Assembly (NCBI GenBank): GCA_012103535.1
Contig: WLWQ01000001.1
Span: forward strand, 1,804,280-1,868,279
Direction: 5' to 3'
Length of the DNA: 64,000 nt
From: Pseudomonadales bacterium
Lineage (GTDB): Bacteria; Pseudomonadota; Gammaproteobacteria; Pseudomonadales; Pseudohongiellaceae
Shown here piece by piece: positions 16,987-25,587 of this stretch. The translations under genes and the position numbers were made by a program. Positions within the stretch are counted from its first letter, which is position 1; each line of letters begins with the position of its first letter. Below the pieces are notes generated by a model. It did no database searches. It was not told where the DNA came from and saw only the letters and a list, made by a program, of their open reading frames with translations.

Positions 16987-17904
16987 TTATTGGGACAACT
17001 CATCATAGATCGCTTGCACACGATCAGGAGCCAGTGGCCAATTCAAATCTGAAATATCCAACGCAGCAGCGATGTCGTTTCGACTCGTGCCATTATTCAT
17101 TAAGGTGCGAATGCGAGTCACCATTTGTTCAAATTTGTCCCTGAAGATTCTGATTTCAGCTTTGCGCAGTAAGGGGCCGTGGCCAGGTATAACCGTATCA
17201 AAGTCTAAGGCAAGTATTTGATCCAGGGTAGCTACCCAATCACCGGCGCATCCACCATTGGCGTAATCAATAAACGGCGCCATGGTCGTTCCGTCCAAGC
17301 GATCGCCCCAGATGAAAAGATCGCCAGTGTGAATAGTGCGCAGATCTGGAAACAGAATGACCGAATCACCGTTAGTGTGACCACAGCCCAGGTGGAAGGC
17401 TTGCACTTCTGCGTCACCTAAGTGCACACTGGTTTTATCGTTGAAAGTGATACGGGGCGCACCATCAGGAGAAGCGCTGGGGCCACTGTTGCGTAACATA
17501 TTAATTCTGACATTCTCATGGCCGATGACTTGTGCGCTTGGCATGAAGGAAGCGTTGCTACCGGCGTGATCAAAATGATGGTGGGTGTTTAGTACATAGC
17601 GAATCGGCTGGTCGGTAACACTGGCAACCTGTCGAGTAATATTTTCGTAGCTGTAGGAGTATTTATTATCGACAATAATGACTCCTTCTTCGGTAACTCG
17701 AATAGCGATATTGCCACCGGACATATTGCCGTCGCATCCAGGCATGAGATACAAACCTGCTTTGCCCGGAACAGGTCGAATAGTTAAGCGTTCTAATTGT
17801 TCTGGTGTTAGTGTTGGTCGTTGCTGTGCGAAAGTAAGACCAATAGTCGCCAGTGCAAGCAGCAACAGCGTCACTATTCCGCCTTTCAAGAGATTATTGT
17901 TCAT
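16987..17904 (-). CDS. Secreted MBL-fold metallo-hydrolase
   Basis: 305 residues with a signal peptide (about 1-26, ending TFAQQ). Metallo-beta-lactamase fold motifs: NTHHHFDHAGSN (HxHxDH zinc site), GCGHTNGDSV (His), HTGDLFIWGD (bridging Asp) and VIPGHGPLL (last His). The family includes cyclic-amide, thioester and lactone hydrolases as well as B-class lactamases; this sequence is nearest in look to the 'cyclase/SoxH-like' secreted group. It is first in a two-gene unit with the amidohydrolase, so both may act on the same extracytoplasmic amide or lactam substrate (inference). Confidence 0.85.
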   Translation of the reverse strand: MNNNLLKGGIVTLLLLALATIGLTFAQQRPTLTPEQLERLTIRPVPGKAGLYLMPGCDGNMSGGNIAIRVTEEGVIIVDNKYSYSYENITRQVASVTDQPIRYVLNTHHHFDHAGSNASFMPSAQVIGHENVRINMLRNSGPSASPDGAPRITFNDKTSVHLGDAEVQAFHLGCGHTNGDSVILFPDLRTIHTGDLFIWGDRLDGTTMAPFIDYANGGCAGDWVATLDQILALDFDTVIPGHGPLLRKAEIRIFRDKFEQMVTRIRTLMNNGTSRNDIAAALDISDLNWPLAPDRVQAIYDELSQ

Positions 17905-18111
17905 TCTTATTTTCCTGATCTATTTTGCCTAATTGAGCTTAGAGATACCCCCTTATGCCATCGGCCAGCAATGCCGTCAAATCTTTAACGACAAATAATG
18001 TGAAAAGGAATGAGAATTACGCTCAGTACGCAACGGAATACACAGCTTTCAGATTAAGAAAAAATATCTAACTAAAATCCTGGAAACTTTTTGCGAGAAA
18101 TTGATGACCGG

Positions 18112-18597
18112 CTAGGGTTCGTTCGCCTTCTGGCCAGCATGAAAGACGGTGTAAATGTAGATTGATATTTCCAAGTCTCCCAGCTGTGATTCAATAAGCG
18201 GTTTGACCTGGCTCCATTCAAGCCCACCCACTCCGGTTGCAAGCCTGGGCAGTGCGACAGAGGTGAATCCCTCTTTCTGGATGATCTTCTTTAGCGAACG
18301 CAGGGCGTGATTTACATTGGATTCGCTGGCCTTGCCTGGTTTCTTATTACCTCCGTAGCCACCTTCCTGGGAAAGTAAATTGACAATCCTGACGCCTTCG
18401 GCCCCACCCCAGACCCAAGCTTCACCGGGCTTAGGATGTTGCTGATGACACCAGTGATGAAAATCTTTGTGCATCGAGGGATAACGCTCATGTAAAGACA
18501 GCGCAAGACCCTGATTCATTGGATCGTTGGCGGCCACACCGTGGGCAATTACCTGGGCGCTGGTCAATAAAATGTCTCCTTCCACTTCGTGAATCAT
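18112..18597 (-). CDS. Stand-alone macrodomain protein (ADP-ribose binding), copy 2
   Basis: 161 residues from the ATG at 18597, chosen because AAGGAGA lies 7 nt upstream. An upstream extension to 18675 is open, but its residues do not match the family. It is a macrodomain: MIHEVEGDILLTSAQVIAHGVAA at the start, YPSMHKDFHHWCHQ, IVNLLSQEG, and SVALPRLATGVGGLEWSQV. It aligns over its full length with the protein at 12495-12983. In copy 2 the position that is NA in most macrodomains (NAVS in copy 1) reads HGVA, as in some DarG/YmdB relatives. Isolated, without a toxin partner. Confidence 0.8.
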   Translation of the reverse strand: MIHEVEGDILLTSAQVIAHGVAANDPMNQGLALSLHERYPSMHKDFHHWCHQQHPKPGEAWVWGGAEGVRIVNLLSQEGGYGGNKKPGKASESNVNHALRSLKKIIQKEGFTSVALPRLATGVGGLEWSQVKPLIESQLGDLEISIYIYTVFHAGQKANEP

Positions 18598-18806
18598 GTA
18601 TCGTCTCCTTGCTGAGTTAATTATCGACGTGCCGACATTGTCAAATTGCACCCATAGTAGGCGATAGAGCTGCACTTAAGATTGATCAGGCGCAAAAGTT
18701 TCAACAACTTGGTGCGTTAACAAGCTACCTGGCACCGAGTAAAGGGAATGAGTGGATTGGAATGGGCTGAGGTACAATCCCTGGATCAATTGGAGTAATC
18801 GATTCA

Positions 18807-19610
18807 ATGGCAAGAAAAAAAGCATCAACACTTAAGGGAGACCTGTTTTTACTGGACGGCGACCAGCAATCCTTTACCAGCCAACAAATTGAGCTGCTTA
18901 GTGCTATTCGAGAATGTGGCTCTATTACAGCCGCCGCGAAACAGGTCGGTATCAGCTATAAGACCGCCTGGGATCGCATCGATGCTATGAACAATCTCTC
19001 TGATAAACCGCTGGTTGCGCGATCAGCCGGTGGTGCTAAAGGCGGCGGCACGAGTCTGACGGATTTTGGACAGGAAATATTAAAAGGATTTACTGAGTTG
19101 CAGGATGAACATGCGGCCTATGTTGATAGACTCGGTACAAGTCTGCACTCCATGAATGACCTGGCAAATTTTCTAAGGAGTAGTGCATTGCGAACGAGTG
19201 CAAGAAATCAATTCCGGGGACAAATTAAAAAAGTAACTCGCGGTGCAGTAAACACTGAGATCGAACTTAGTATTAGTGATACTGCATCAATTGTCGCCCA
19301 TGTTACCAATGACAGTTCGCAAAAAATGAATTTCAAGAAAGGAAGATTCGCTATAGCGCTAATTAAATCTTCATGGATTATTCTCAGCAAAGATCTCAAT
19401 GTTGCGACCAGTGCTCGAAATAAATTGATAGGCAGTATTAGTAAAATTGTTAAAGGAAAAGTAAACAGCGAGATTACAATCGATCTTGGTGAAGAGAAAA
19501 CATTGTGCAGTATTATTACTAATCAAAGTACCAATACTCTAAAGCTCAAAAAAGGCGATCAAGCCTGCGCATTATTTAAGGCTTCCAGCGTAATCCTGAT
19601 GTCGGATTGA
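18807..19610 (+). CDS. modE: Molybdate-responsive transcription regulator ModE
   Basis: 267 residues. The N-terminal winged HTH (about 20-110) has LLSAIRECGSITAAAKQVGISYKTAWDRIDAMNNL, typical of ModE/LysR-type HTH. Two tandem Mop (TOBE) molybdate-binding domains follow (about 130-195 and 205-267), each starting SARNxxxGxIxKxxxG and ending with a hydrophobic IxLS or ILMS stretch. ModE with bound molybdate represses the mod operon. The gene converges with modC at 3 nt spacing, while the operator lies at the far end of the operon. ATG with GGAG 12 nt upstream. Confidence 0.92.
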   Translation: MARKKASTLKGDLFLLDGDQQSFTSQQIELLSAIRECGSITAAAKQVGISYKTAWDRIDAMNNLSDKPLVARSAGGAKGGGTSLTDFGQEILKGFTELQDEHAAYVDRLGTSLHSMNDLANFLRSSALRTSARNQFRGQIKKVTRGAVNTEIELSISDTASIVAHVTNDSSQKMNFKKGRFAIALIKSSWIILSKDLNVATSARNKLIGSISKIVKGKVNSEITIDLGEEKTLCSIITNQSTNTLKLKKGDQACALFKASSVILMSD

Positions 19611-19613
19611 TTA

Positions 19614-20714
19614 TTAGCGTAGTATCGCAACACCTTTTATTTGCGCCCACAACTCCATCCCTTCCTTTATGTTAAGTTGATGCGCGGATCGTCGAGATAA
19701 GCGGGCAATGAGTTTATTCTCACCAGCACTCAGACTCACCAGCAGCATGGACTTGTCATTCATCTCCTGAATTTTTTCTACTCTTACATTCAGGCGATTA
19801 ATAATACTCGAGTCTGTGTGTGCACTTAATGCCAAACTGACATCTCGCGCCAGCACTCGAATTCGAATCTTCTGCCCGAGAGTATCTCCACCATCTCGAA
19901 ACCACAAATCACCGCCATTGAATTGGGCCCGCAGCAAATGCCAGTCGCTATCCCTCTCGATCACCGTTGCCTCTATGACAACACCTGTATCCTCTCCAAG
20001 TTGTAGAGGCAGTTCAACATCGGACAAAACATCCTTTAGCGCACCACTGGCTATTACCCTGCCTTCCTGCAAGACCACGAGATGATCTGCGAGGCGGGCC
20101 ACTTCGTCGATGGAATGGGTTACGTAAATAATAGGCACATCCAATTTTTCGTGCACCGATTCAAGATAGGGCAATATTTCCTGTTTTCGTTTTATGTCCA
20201 GGGAAGCCAGCGGCTCATCCATCAACAACAGATCCGGTTCCAGTAGCAGCGCTCTTGCGATAGCCACCCGCTGCCGCTCACCTCCAGATAATTGGTCAGG
20301 GTATTGTCGTAAGAGTTTGTTCAACCCCATTAACTCAATAATTTGATCGTAGGTTTTAGAGCTTGTTTTGACTGGTGATCTTTTAATGCCGTAAGAAATA
20401 TTCTGTTCGACGTTTAGATGCGCAAACAAACTGGATTCCTGAAACACAAACCCGACTCTTCTGTTATGGGTAGGAACTACATTCGAATCAGAAAGCCACT
20501 CCACGTTTTTAACGCGAATCTCTCCTGTTGTTTCTTTTTCTAAACCGGCAAGACATCTCAACAACGTAGTCTTACCGGAACCTGACTCGCCAAAAATCGC
20601 GGTTATTCCTTTGCAGGGAAGTTTTATATCTACATTCAAATTGAATAGCCTACCCCCGCGTTCTGACAGATCTTGGTTTATCGCCACATCAATGGACTGG
20701 TTTTGCTCTTTCAT
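19614..20714 (-). CDS. modC: Molybdate ABC transporter ATP-binding protein ModC
   Basis: 366 residues. ABC ATPase motifs: Walker A GESGSGKTT (42-50), Q-loop FVFQESSLF, signature LSGGERQRV (142-150), Walker B LLLMDEPLA (162-170), and switch His in IYVTHS. The C-terminal TOBE/Mop domain has NVRVEKIQEMNDKSMLLVSLSAGENKLIARLSRRSAHQL, which separates ModC from other importers. The start ATG overlaps the modB stop by 4 nt (ATGA). Energises high-affinity molybdate uptake at the inner membrane. Confidence 0.93.
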   Translation of the reverse strand: MKEQNQSIDVAINQDLSERGGRLFNLNVDIKLPCKGITAIFGESGSGKTTLLRCLAGLEKETTGEIRVKNVEWLSDSNVVPTHNRRVGFVFQESSLFAHLNVEQNISYGIKRSPVKTSSKTYDQIIELMGLNKLLRQYPDQLSGGERQRVAIARALLLEPDLLLMDEPLASLDIKRKQEILPYLESVHEKLDVPIIYVTHSIDEVARLADHLVVLQEGRVIASGALKDVLSDVELPLQLGEDTGVVIEATVIERDSDWHLLRAQFNGGDLWFRDGGDTLGQKIRIRVLARDVSLALSAHTDSSIINRLNVRVEKIQEMNDKSMLLVSLSAGENKLIARLSRRSAHQLNIKEGMELWAQIKGVAILR

Positions 20715-21406
20715 GAACCAAACCTCAATACCTGGCGGTGAGATTTTCTCTGCAAGCCGTAAACCGACAGTAATACCAGGAATGAAAAAACAATCATCAA
20801 CAGTGCCAATTGATTCGCCTGATCATAAGCGAGGGCTTCTACATGATCGTAGATCTGAACTGACACCACGCGGGTTTCTCCGGGGATGTTGCCACCGATC
20901 ATTAAGACAACGCCAAATTCACCCACCGTGTGCGCGAAACCCAGCACCGCCGCGGTAAAAAATCCTGGTTTCGCCATGGGCAATGCCACCGAGAAGAATC
21001 GATCTACAGGCCCAGCGCCTAAAGTGGCCGCAACTTCCAGCGGCCTGTCTCCTATCGCTTCAAAGGCATTTTGTAAGGGCTGCACTACAAAAGGTAGTGA
21101 ATAAAATATTGAGCCTATTACCAGGCCGGAATAACTGAAAGCCAACGTGCCTAATCCAAGTGATTGAGTAATCTGACCAATCGGTCCATTGGGTCCCAGT
21201 GCTAACAACAAATAGAAACCAAGCACGGTAGGCGGTAAGACAAGTGGCAGTGCGATCAAGGCGCCAATTGGTCCTTTGAATCGAGAAGATGTTCTGGCAA
21301 GCCACCATGCCAATGGTGCTCCCATCAGCAACAACAATATCGTCACGGTAGTTGCCAGACGCAAAGTCAATAGAATCGCTGTAATGTCAGCTTCGCTAAA
21401 ACCCAT
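20711..21406 (-). CDS. modB: Molybdate ABC transporter permease ModB
   Basis: 231 residues with about five or six membrane helices. The coupling (EAA-like) loop is EVAATLGAGPVDRFFSVALPMAKPG, and the N-terminal part shows PLAWWLARTSSRFKGPIGALIALPLVLPPTVLGFYLL, highly typical for ModB. It lies in the order modA-modB-modC with 1 nt between modA and modB and a 4-nt overlap with modC. Confidence 0.93.
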   Translation of the reverse strand: MGFSEADITAILLTLRLATTVTILLLLMGAPLAWWLARTSSRFKGPIGALIALPLVLPPTVLGFYLLLALGPNGPIGQITQSLGLGTLAFSYSGLVIGSIFYSLPFVVQPLQNAFEAIGDRPLEVAATLGAGPVDRFFSVALPMAKPGFFTAAVLGFAHTVGEFGVVLMIGGNIPGETRVVSVQIYDHVEALAYDQANQLALLMIVFSFLVLLSVYGLQRKSHRQVLRFGS

Positions 21407-21407
21407 A

Positions 21408-22172
21408 CTATTCCTCTACGGTATAGCCAAATGATTGAATGATAGAGCGGCCGCGATCGCTCTGTAAGAATTCGATGAAGTCTAAGGCAGCACTGTTGCC
21501 GCTGGCTCGTTGCAGAAGCACTGCATCTTGTGTGATAGAAGAGTGAAGGTTAGCTGGTACATTCCAGGCCGAGCCAGACTGCAAACTGTTGTTTTTGTAA
21601 ACTTGAGATTTGGCAACGAATCCAAGTTCAGCATTGCCGGTAAAAACGAATTGATAAGTTTGGGCAATGTTTTCACCGCGCACAAGTTTTGCTTGGAGCG
21701 CATTGAGCAAACCAAGCTGATCAATAACCTCTTCCGCGGCGACACCGTAAGGCGCTAAACGGGAATTCGCTAGCGCCAATTTCTGGAACCGATCTGAATC
21801 AAGCACTGTAAAACCATCTACCAATTGCTCATCACTGGACCAGAGCACCAGTCCGCCCAATGCGTAAGTAAAGAGTGACTCTGCAACAGCCAGATTGCTT
21901 TCGATTAGCGCTCTAGGTTTTTCTTGATCTGCTGATAGGAAAAGATCGAAAGGAGCTCCGTTAGAAATCTGGGCAAAAAAACGTCCAGAAGATCCAAATA
22001 CCAAGCTGATCTCATGGTCAGTCTGAGATTCAAACTCTTCAACCAATTGATTAGCTGGCGCGGTGAAATTCGAGGCTACAGCAAGCGTCGCTTCTGCAGC
22101 TTCAACATTAGCGGGACCAGCCAGCATTATTAGCACCAGGGAGCTGCAAATCTGTTTATAATCCATACACAT
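21408..22172 (-). CDS. modA: Molybdate-binding periplasmic protein ModA
   Basis: 254 residues with a signal peptide (to about residue 26, VEAAEATL). ModA features: VASNFTAPANQLVEEFE, HEISLVFGSSGRFFAQISNGAPFDLFLSADQEKP (the oxyanion-binding Ser/Gly loop), and GVAAEEV, with FVAKSQVY late. Two start codons are possible, ATG at 22172 and ATG at 22166. Both are at or inside the edge of the ModE operator and neither has a clear ribosome-binding site, so the mRNA may have a very short leader. The first gene of modABC. Confidence 0.92.
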   Translation of the reverse strand: MCMDYKQICSSLVLIMLAGPANVEAAEATLAVASNFTAPANQLVEEFESQTDHEISLVFGSSGRFFAQISNGAPFDLFLSADQEKPRALIESNLAVAESLFTYALGGLVLWSSDEQLVDGFTVLDSDRFQKLALANSRLAPYGVAAEEVIDQLGLLNALQAKLVRGENIAQTYQFVFTGNAELGFVAKSQVYKNNSLQSGSAWNVPANLHSSITQDAVLLQRASGNSAALDFIEFLQSDRGRSIIQSFGYTVEE

Positions 22173-22202
22173 AGTGTTATATACTAATTTATATAACGCT
22201 AT
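22171..22202. promoter_or_regulatory. ModE operator between modA and the divergent gene
   Basis: Near-perfect inverted repeat ATAGTGTTATATA - CTAATT - TATATAACGCTAT. The arms match at 12 of 13 positions when reverse-complemented. This fits the known E. coli ModE site, which has TATATA half-sites spaced by 6-7 nt with outer CGCTA/TAGCG-type bases. It covers the start codon of modA on one side and abuts the ATG of the divergent gene (22201) on the other. Binding of molybdate-loaded ModE should shut off modABC and may also control the divergent gene. Confidence 0.88.
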
Positions 22203-22728
22203 GTCACAAGCCTTAGCTCAAGCCTTTGTAGGCATTACCGAAATAGTGAATATGGCCCAGCCCCTGGACAGTTTCGAACCGAACCGCCTTGAAGTGCTCA
22301 AAATGCTGTATTCGCAGCAGCAAGCAACGGCTCATAAGCTCCGGGAACGCCTCACGCAGATAGCCGCCGCCCATATCACTCTTCTTCTGGCAATCGATGG
22401 CTGGGTGCTTACCAAGAGCGATGGCATAAATAGCGATCAGATGACCATGATTGTGCTTGCCGTAATTCTAACCTTGGTCATTGCCGTGTTTGCTATTCAC
22501 GCTCGTTACAAAGAGTTTGGCGTGATCGCCGGCATGATTGTGCGTGTAGAAACAGCGATGCGGGTGTTTGATAGAGGCTTCTATTTGCAAGACGAGACTC
22601 TCTATGAGTTAGAGCACCAAGACCTCGGGAAGGATCACTACACCCACAGCATGACAATCTTTCAATCACACTTTTATGCGCTCATCGCAAATAGTTTATT
22701 AACAGCGGGGATAGTTTTGGCAAATTAG
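22201..22728 (+). CDS. Membrane protein of unknown function, divergent from modABC
   Basis: 175 residues from ATG 22201; the frame stays open to a GTG at 22174, inside the ModE operator, which is unlikely as a start. Another in-frame ATG is at 22252. The N-terminal half is a basic, helical segment (QQQATAHKLRERLTQIAAAHI). Three hydrophobic helices follow: about 60-76, 86-105 (MTMIVLAVILTLVIAVFAIHA) and the C-terminal LIANSLLTAGIVLAN. I do not recognise the family. Its position behind a shared ModE operator suggests control by molybdate (inference). Confidence 0.65.
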   Translation: MSQALAQAFVGITEIVNMAQPLDSFEPNRLEVLKMLYSQQQATAHKLRERLTQIAAAHITLLLAIDGWVLTKSDGINSDQMTMIVLAVILTLVIAVFAIHARYKEFGVIAGMIVRVETAMRVFDRGFYLQDETLYELEHQDLGKDHYTHSMTIFQSHFYALIANSLLTAGIVLAN

Positions 22729-22755
22729 CTTTGCCTTTGCAGGCACTGAGCTCTC

Positions 22756-23790
22756 TTACGATTGCGCACTTGAATTCGTCGATCCATGAACAACTGATAC
22801 ACCTTTCGAAAGATCAAAAGAGACTAAGCCATATGAATCCTGCTTAAGCTGCAGGCCTTCGCTTAAATTGCCGAGTGCTGCTACCGCATTGCTTTTAAAG
22901 CCTAGTACATCCAAGTTATCGGGTTCAATTTCTCCCGCTCGATCATACGCTTCCAAGGCTTTGTCGAATTCTCCAAAGTACAATTGGATGTCGCCTAAGT
23001 TTATGTACATTCTAAATTTGAAATTATTGTCTTCGTTCTGCTTCTCAGGCTGCCAGGGATCGAGTTCGACAGCCTTGCTAAAATCTTGGCGAGCGCCGGG
23101 ATAGTTGCCTAGTTTTTTTTCAACGATACCGCGATTACTGTATGCCCGTGCGTAACCACGATCTAATTCGATAGCCCTGGTATAACTTCTTTTAGCATCC
23201 TCATCTCTGTCCATGCTTTCTAAAAGATTGCCACGATTATTAAACGCAATTGAGAACGAAGGATGTAATTTAACCGCCTGATTATAGTTTTCTAAGGCTT
23301 TATCTCTCTCACCGAGCACCTTCAGAGAATTTGCACAATTAAAGTAAGTAAAAGGATTATTTGGATTAAGTTCACGCGCTTTTTCCAAATGAGTCAGAGC
23401 TTTCTCATGCTGATTTTGATTTTGCAACAATACCCCTAAATTGTTTCGCGCATCACTGAATTCAGTGTTTAACTCTACTGCCTTGCTGAACTGCTCAATT
23501 GCCTCCTCCGTCTGCCCTAGAGAATTCAGTAACAAGCCGAGATCATAGTAAACAGTTGGGTAGTCAGGGTATCTCTGAATCGTATCTGCGAATACCGCAA
23601 GAGCCTCTTGTGATTTTCCCTGAGCAACCAGGATTACACCGAGCATATTTGAAACTTCAGCAGAACCAGGATAAGTCGTTAATAAATTTCTGCAGAAGTT
23701 TTCTGCCCCAATGAAATCTCTTGAATCATAGAGATTGTAAAGTTTAGAAAGCTCTGTCTGCGGAGGATTATCGTTTGCGGTGTTCGTCAT
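22756..23790 (-). CDS. Tetratricopeptide-repeat protein
   Basis: 344 residues, built almost wholly of about eight TPR units (for example YPDYPTVYYDLGLLLNSLGQTEEAIEQFSKAVELN and HPSFSIAFNNRGNLLESMDRDEDAKRSYTRAIELD split over successive 34-residue units), without a signal peptide or catalytic domain. Such proteins scaffold protein-protein interactions in the cytoplasm. No partner is obvious from the neighbours. The 290 nt upstream appear non-coding. Confidence 0.85.
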   Translation of the reverse strand: MTNTANDNPPQTELSKLYNLYDSRDFIGAENFCRNLLTTYPGSAEVSNMLGVILVAQGKSQEALAVFADTIQRYPDYPTVYYDLGLLLNSLGQTEEAIEQFSKAVELNTEFSDARNNLGVLLQNQNQHEKALTHLEKARELNPNNPFTYFNCANSLKVLGERDKALENYNQAVKLHPSFSIAFNNRGNLLESMDRDEDAKRSYTRAIELDRGYARAYSNRGIVEKKLGNYPGARQDFSKAVELDPWQPEKQNEDNNFKFRMYINLGDIQLYFGEFDKALEAYDRAGEIEPDNLDVLGFKSNAVAALGNLSEGLQLKQDSYGLVSFDLSKGVSVVHGSTNSSAQS

Positions 23791-24081
23791 GGTGAAACAA
23801 ACTAGGTTTTTAGGGAAAGAAGAAGGATAGAATCCTTTGTAGGTATAGTCCAGCTTGGTGCAGCGTAATATATTTACACTGCAACGGAAAGGAATCGCTA
23901 ATTACAATTTGAAAGACGCTTCATAAAGGACCATCTAGGACAATAGCCGTTCAATGAGCGAACGAATGATAGTGTTGAGATGAAAGCAATAGAACAAGTC
24001 ACCGGTCTGATTGCCAATAATGAAGGGTGTAAAACCAACTCAGTTAACAATTCCGCGAGTTAATAAAATTTTACAACAATA

Positions 24082-25539
24082 GTGAGAATATCGATCTTCA
24101 CAGAGCAATTTGTCAGAAAACCACTACGAATAGTGATGTCCGTTCTTTGCCTTTGCTTGTTGACTCTAGCAACAGTCGGAACTGTTTTAGCGCAGCCCGC
24201 TAGCGTGGCGGGCGGCATCATTAATGTGCCCGTGGTCGTTGTGGCAGACCAGGCATTTCAAATTGAGCTTACAGTTGTTGCAGATACCAATCCGGTTGAA
24301 GTTTTGGTGACTGGCGCTGAAGAACTAACAGCAGCGGATACAACTGATGCAAGTATATTCGATGGAACAAGCCTTTCTATTCCGACCATCGATGTGGAAG
24401 GAACACTCTATTGGGCTGAGTTTAGTGTACTCAGTACTGATCCTCCTGCCTTTGTATTGGCAGATGTAGGCTTACTCGACTCGAATCCTCCAGCGCAAAA
24501 TTGTACGCGCCCAGAGCCAGATAACACGAACGGCCCGGATAATCCCCAGCTATTTGAAAATCTACTGATTCCGGCTGACGAAATTGTCGACGGAGGTCCA
24601 GGTCCAGACGGGATTCCTTCAATTGATAGCCCCTTATTTACCCAAACGTTCTCGCCAACACTGATTCAGCCCGCTGATCTCGTCGTTGGAATCAACATTG
24701 GCGGAGTAGCCAAGGCTTACCCTCATTCGATACTGAATTACCACGAAATCGTAAATGATCGGGTAAGCATTGATGGTGACAATCAAGATGTAACGCTCAG
24801 CTTCTGCCCTTTAACAGGCTCCGCTGTGCTTTGGAATTCGATTATGGGCTCAACGGACACGAGCTTCGGCGTGTCTGGATTACTCTACAATGCCAATCTC
24901 ATTCTTTATGATCGCGAGACAGAAAGTTTGTGGTCGCAGATGCTCGAACAGGCTATTAACGGCCCTGAACTAGAACGCGTACCGGAGAAAGTACAGGTAA
25001 TTGAAACTACCTGGAAGACCTGGCTGGAGATGTACCCAGATACGTTTCTGTTAACGATTGAGTTAACGGATTCTAGTTTTCCTTATGAAATTAATCCCTA
25101 CGGATCTCATAGAACTGACAATAGAATTCCCTTTAATGCTAATAACAGTGATGACGATAGACTCCACCCAAAAGAGAGGGTGTTAGGTATTAACGTCGGC
25201 GACAGTTCCAAGGTTTACCCGGTTAATGATTTCAGCCACTCTATTTCTGTCGTAAACGACCAGGTAGGTAACATGGATGTGGTCGCAGCCGGAAGTTCTG
25301 GAGACAATTTTGCGGTTATTTTTAATCGCCAACTGGAAGACTGCACTACATTGGAATTCAATTCTGTAGAGAACAAGTTACCCATCGTGATGGTCGATAA
25401 TGAAGGGACCGAGTGGGACATATTCGGCACGGCGCAAACTGGACCAAGAGTTGGTACACAGTTGCAGAAAACCAATTCATTTATCTCCTATTGGTTTGCT
25501 TGGACTGCTTTCTTCGAAGGTGCCGAAATTCACGAATGA
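24082..25539 (+). CDS. Secreted DUF3179-domain protein
   Basis: 485 residues starting with a GTG (in-frame ATG at 24136 is the alternative; neither has a strong ribosome-binding site). A signal peptide or anchor ends near ATVGTVLAQP. The DUF3179 signature is clear: VVGINIGGVAKAYPHSILNYHEIVND, VTLSFCPLTGSAVLWNS (Cys-containing strand), FGVSGLLYNANLILYDRETESLWSQM, and a second AYP-like copy VLGINVGDSSKVYPVNDF. The function of DUF3179 is not known. Its Cys-Pro-Leu-Thr-Gly motif is strikingly conserved in the family and the protein is extracytoplasmic. Confidence 0.85.
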   Translation: MRISIFTEQFVRKPLRIVMSVLCLCLLTLATVGTVLAQPASVAGGIINVPVVVVADQAFQIELTVVADTNPVEVLVTGAEELTAADTTDASIFDGTSLSIPTIDVEGTLYWAEFSVLSTDPPAFVLADVGLLDSNPPAQNCTRPEPDNTNGPDNPQLFENLLIPADEIVDGGPGPDGIPSIDSPLFTQTFSPTLIQPADLVVGINIGGVAKAYPHSILNYHEIVNDRVSIDGDNQDVTLSFCPLTGSAVLWNSIMGSTDTSFGVSGLLYNANLILYDRETESLWSQMLEQAINGPELERVPEKVQVIETTWKTWLEMYPDTFLLTIELTDSSFPYEINPYGSHRTDNRIPFNANNSDDDRLHPKERVLGINVGDSSKVYPVNDFSHSISVVNDQVGNMDVVAAGSSGDNFAVIFNRQLEDCTTLEFNSVENKLPIVMVDNEGTEWDIFGTAQTGPRVGTQLQKTNSFISYWFAWTAFFEGAEIHE

Positions 25540-25587
25540 GCACTCAATTCAAAATCTAAAGACATTTCCTTGAACTAATACTTCTTT

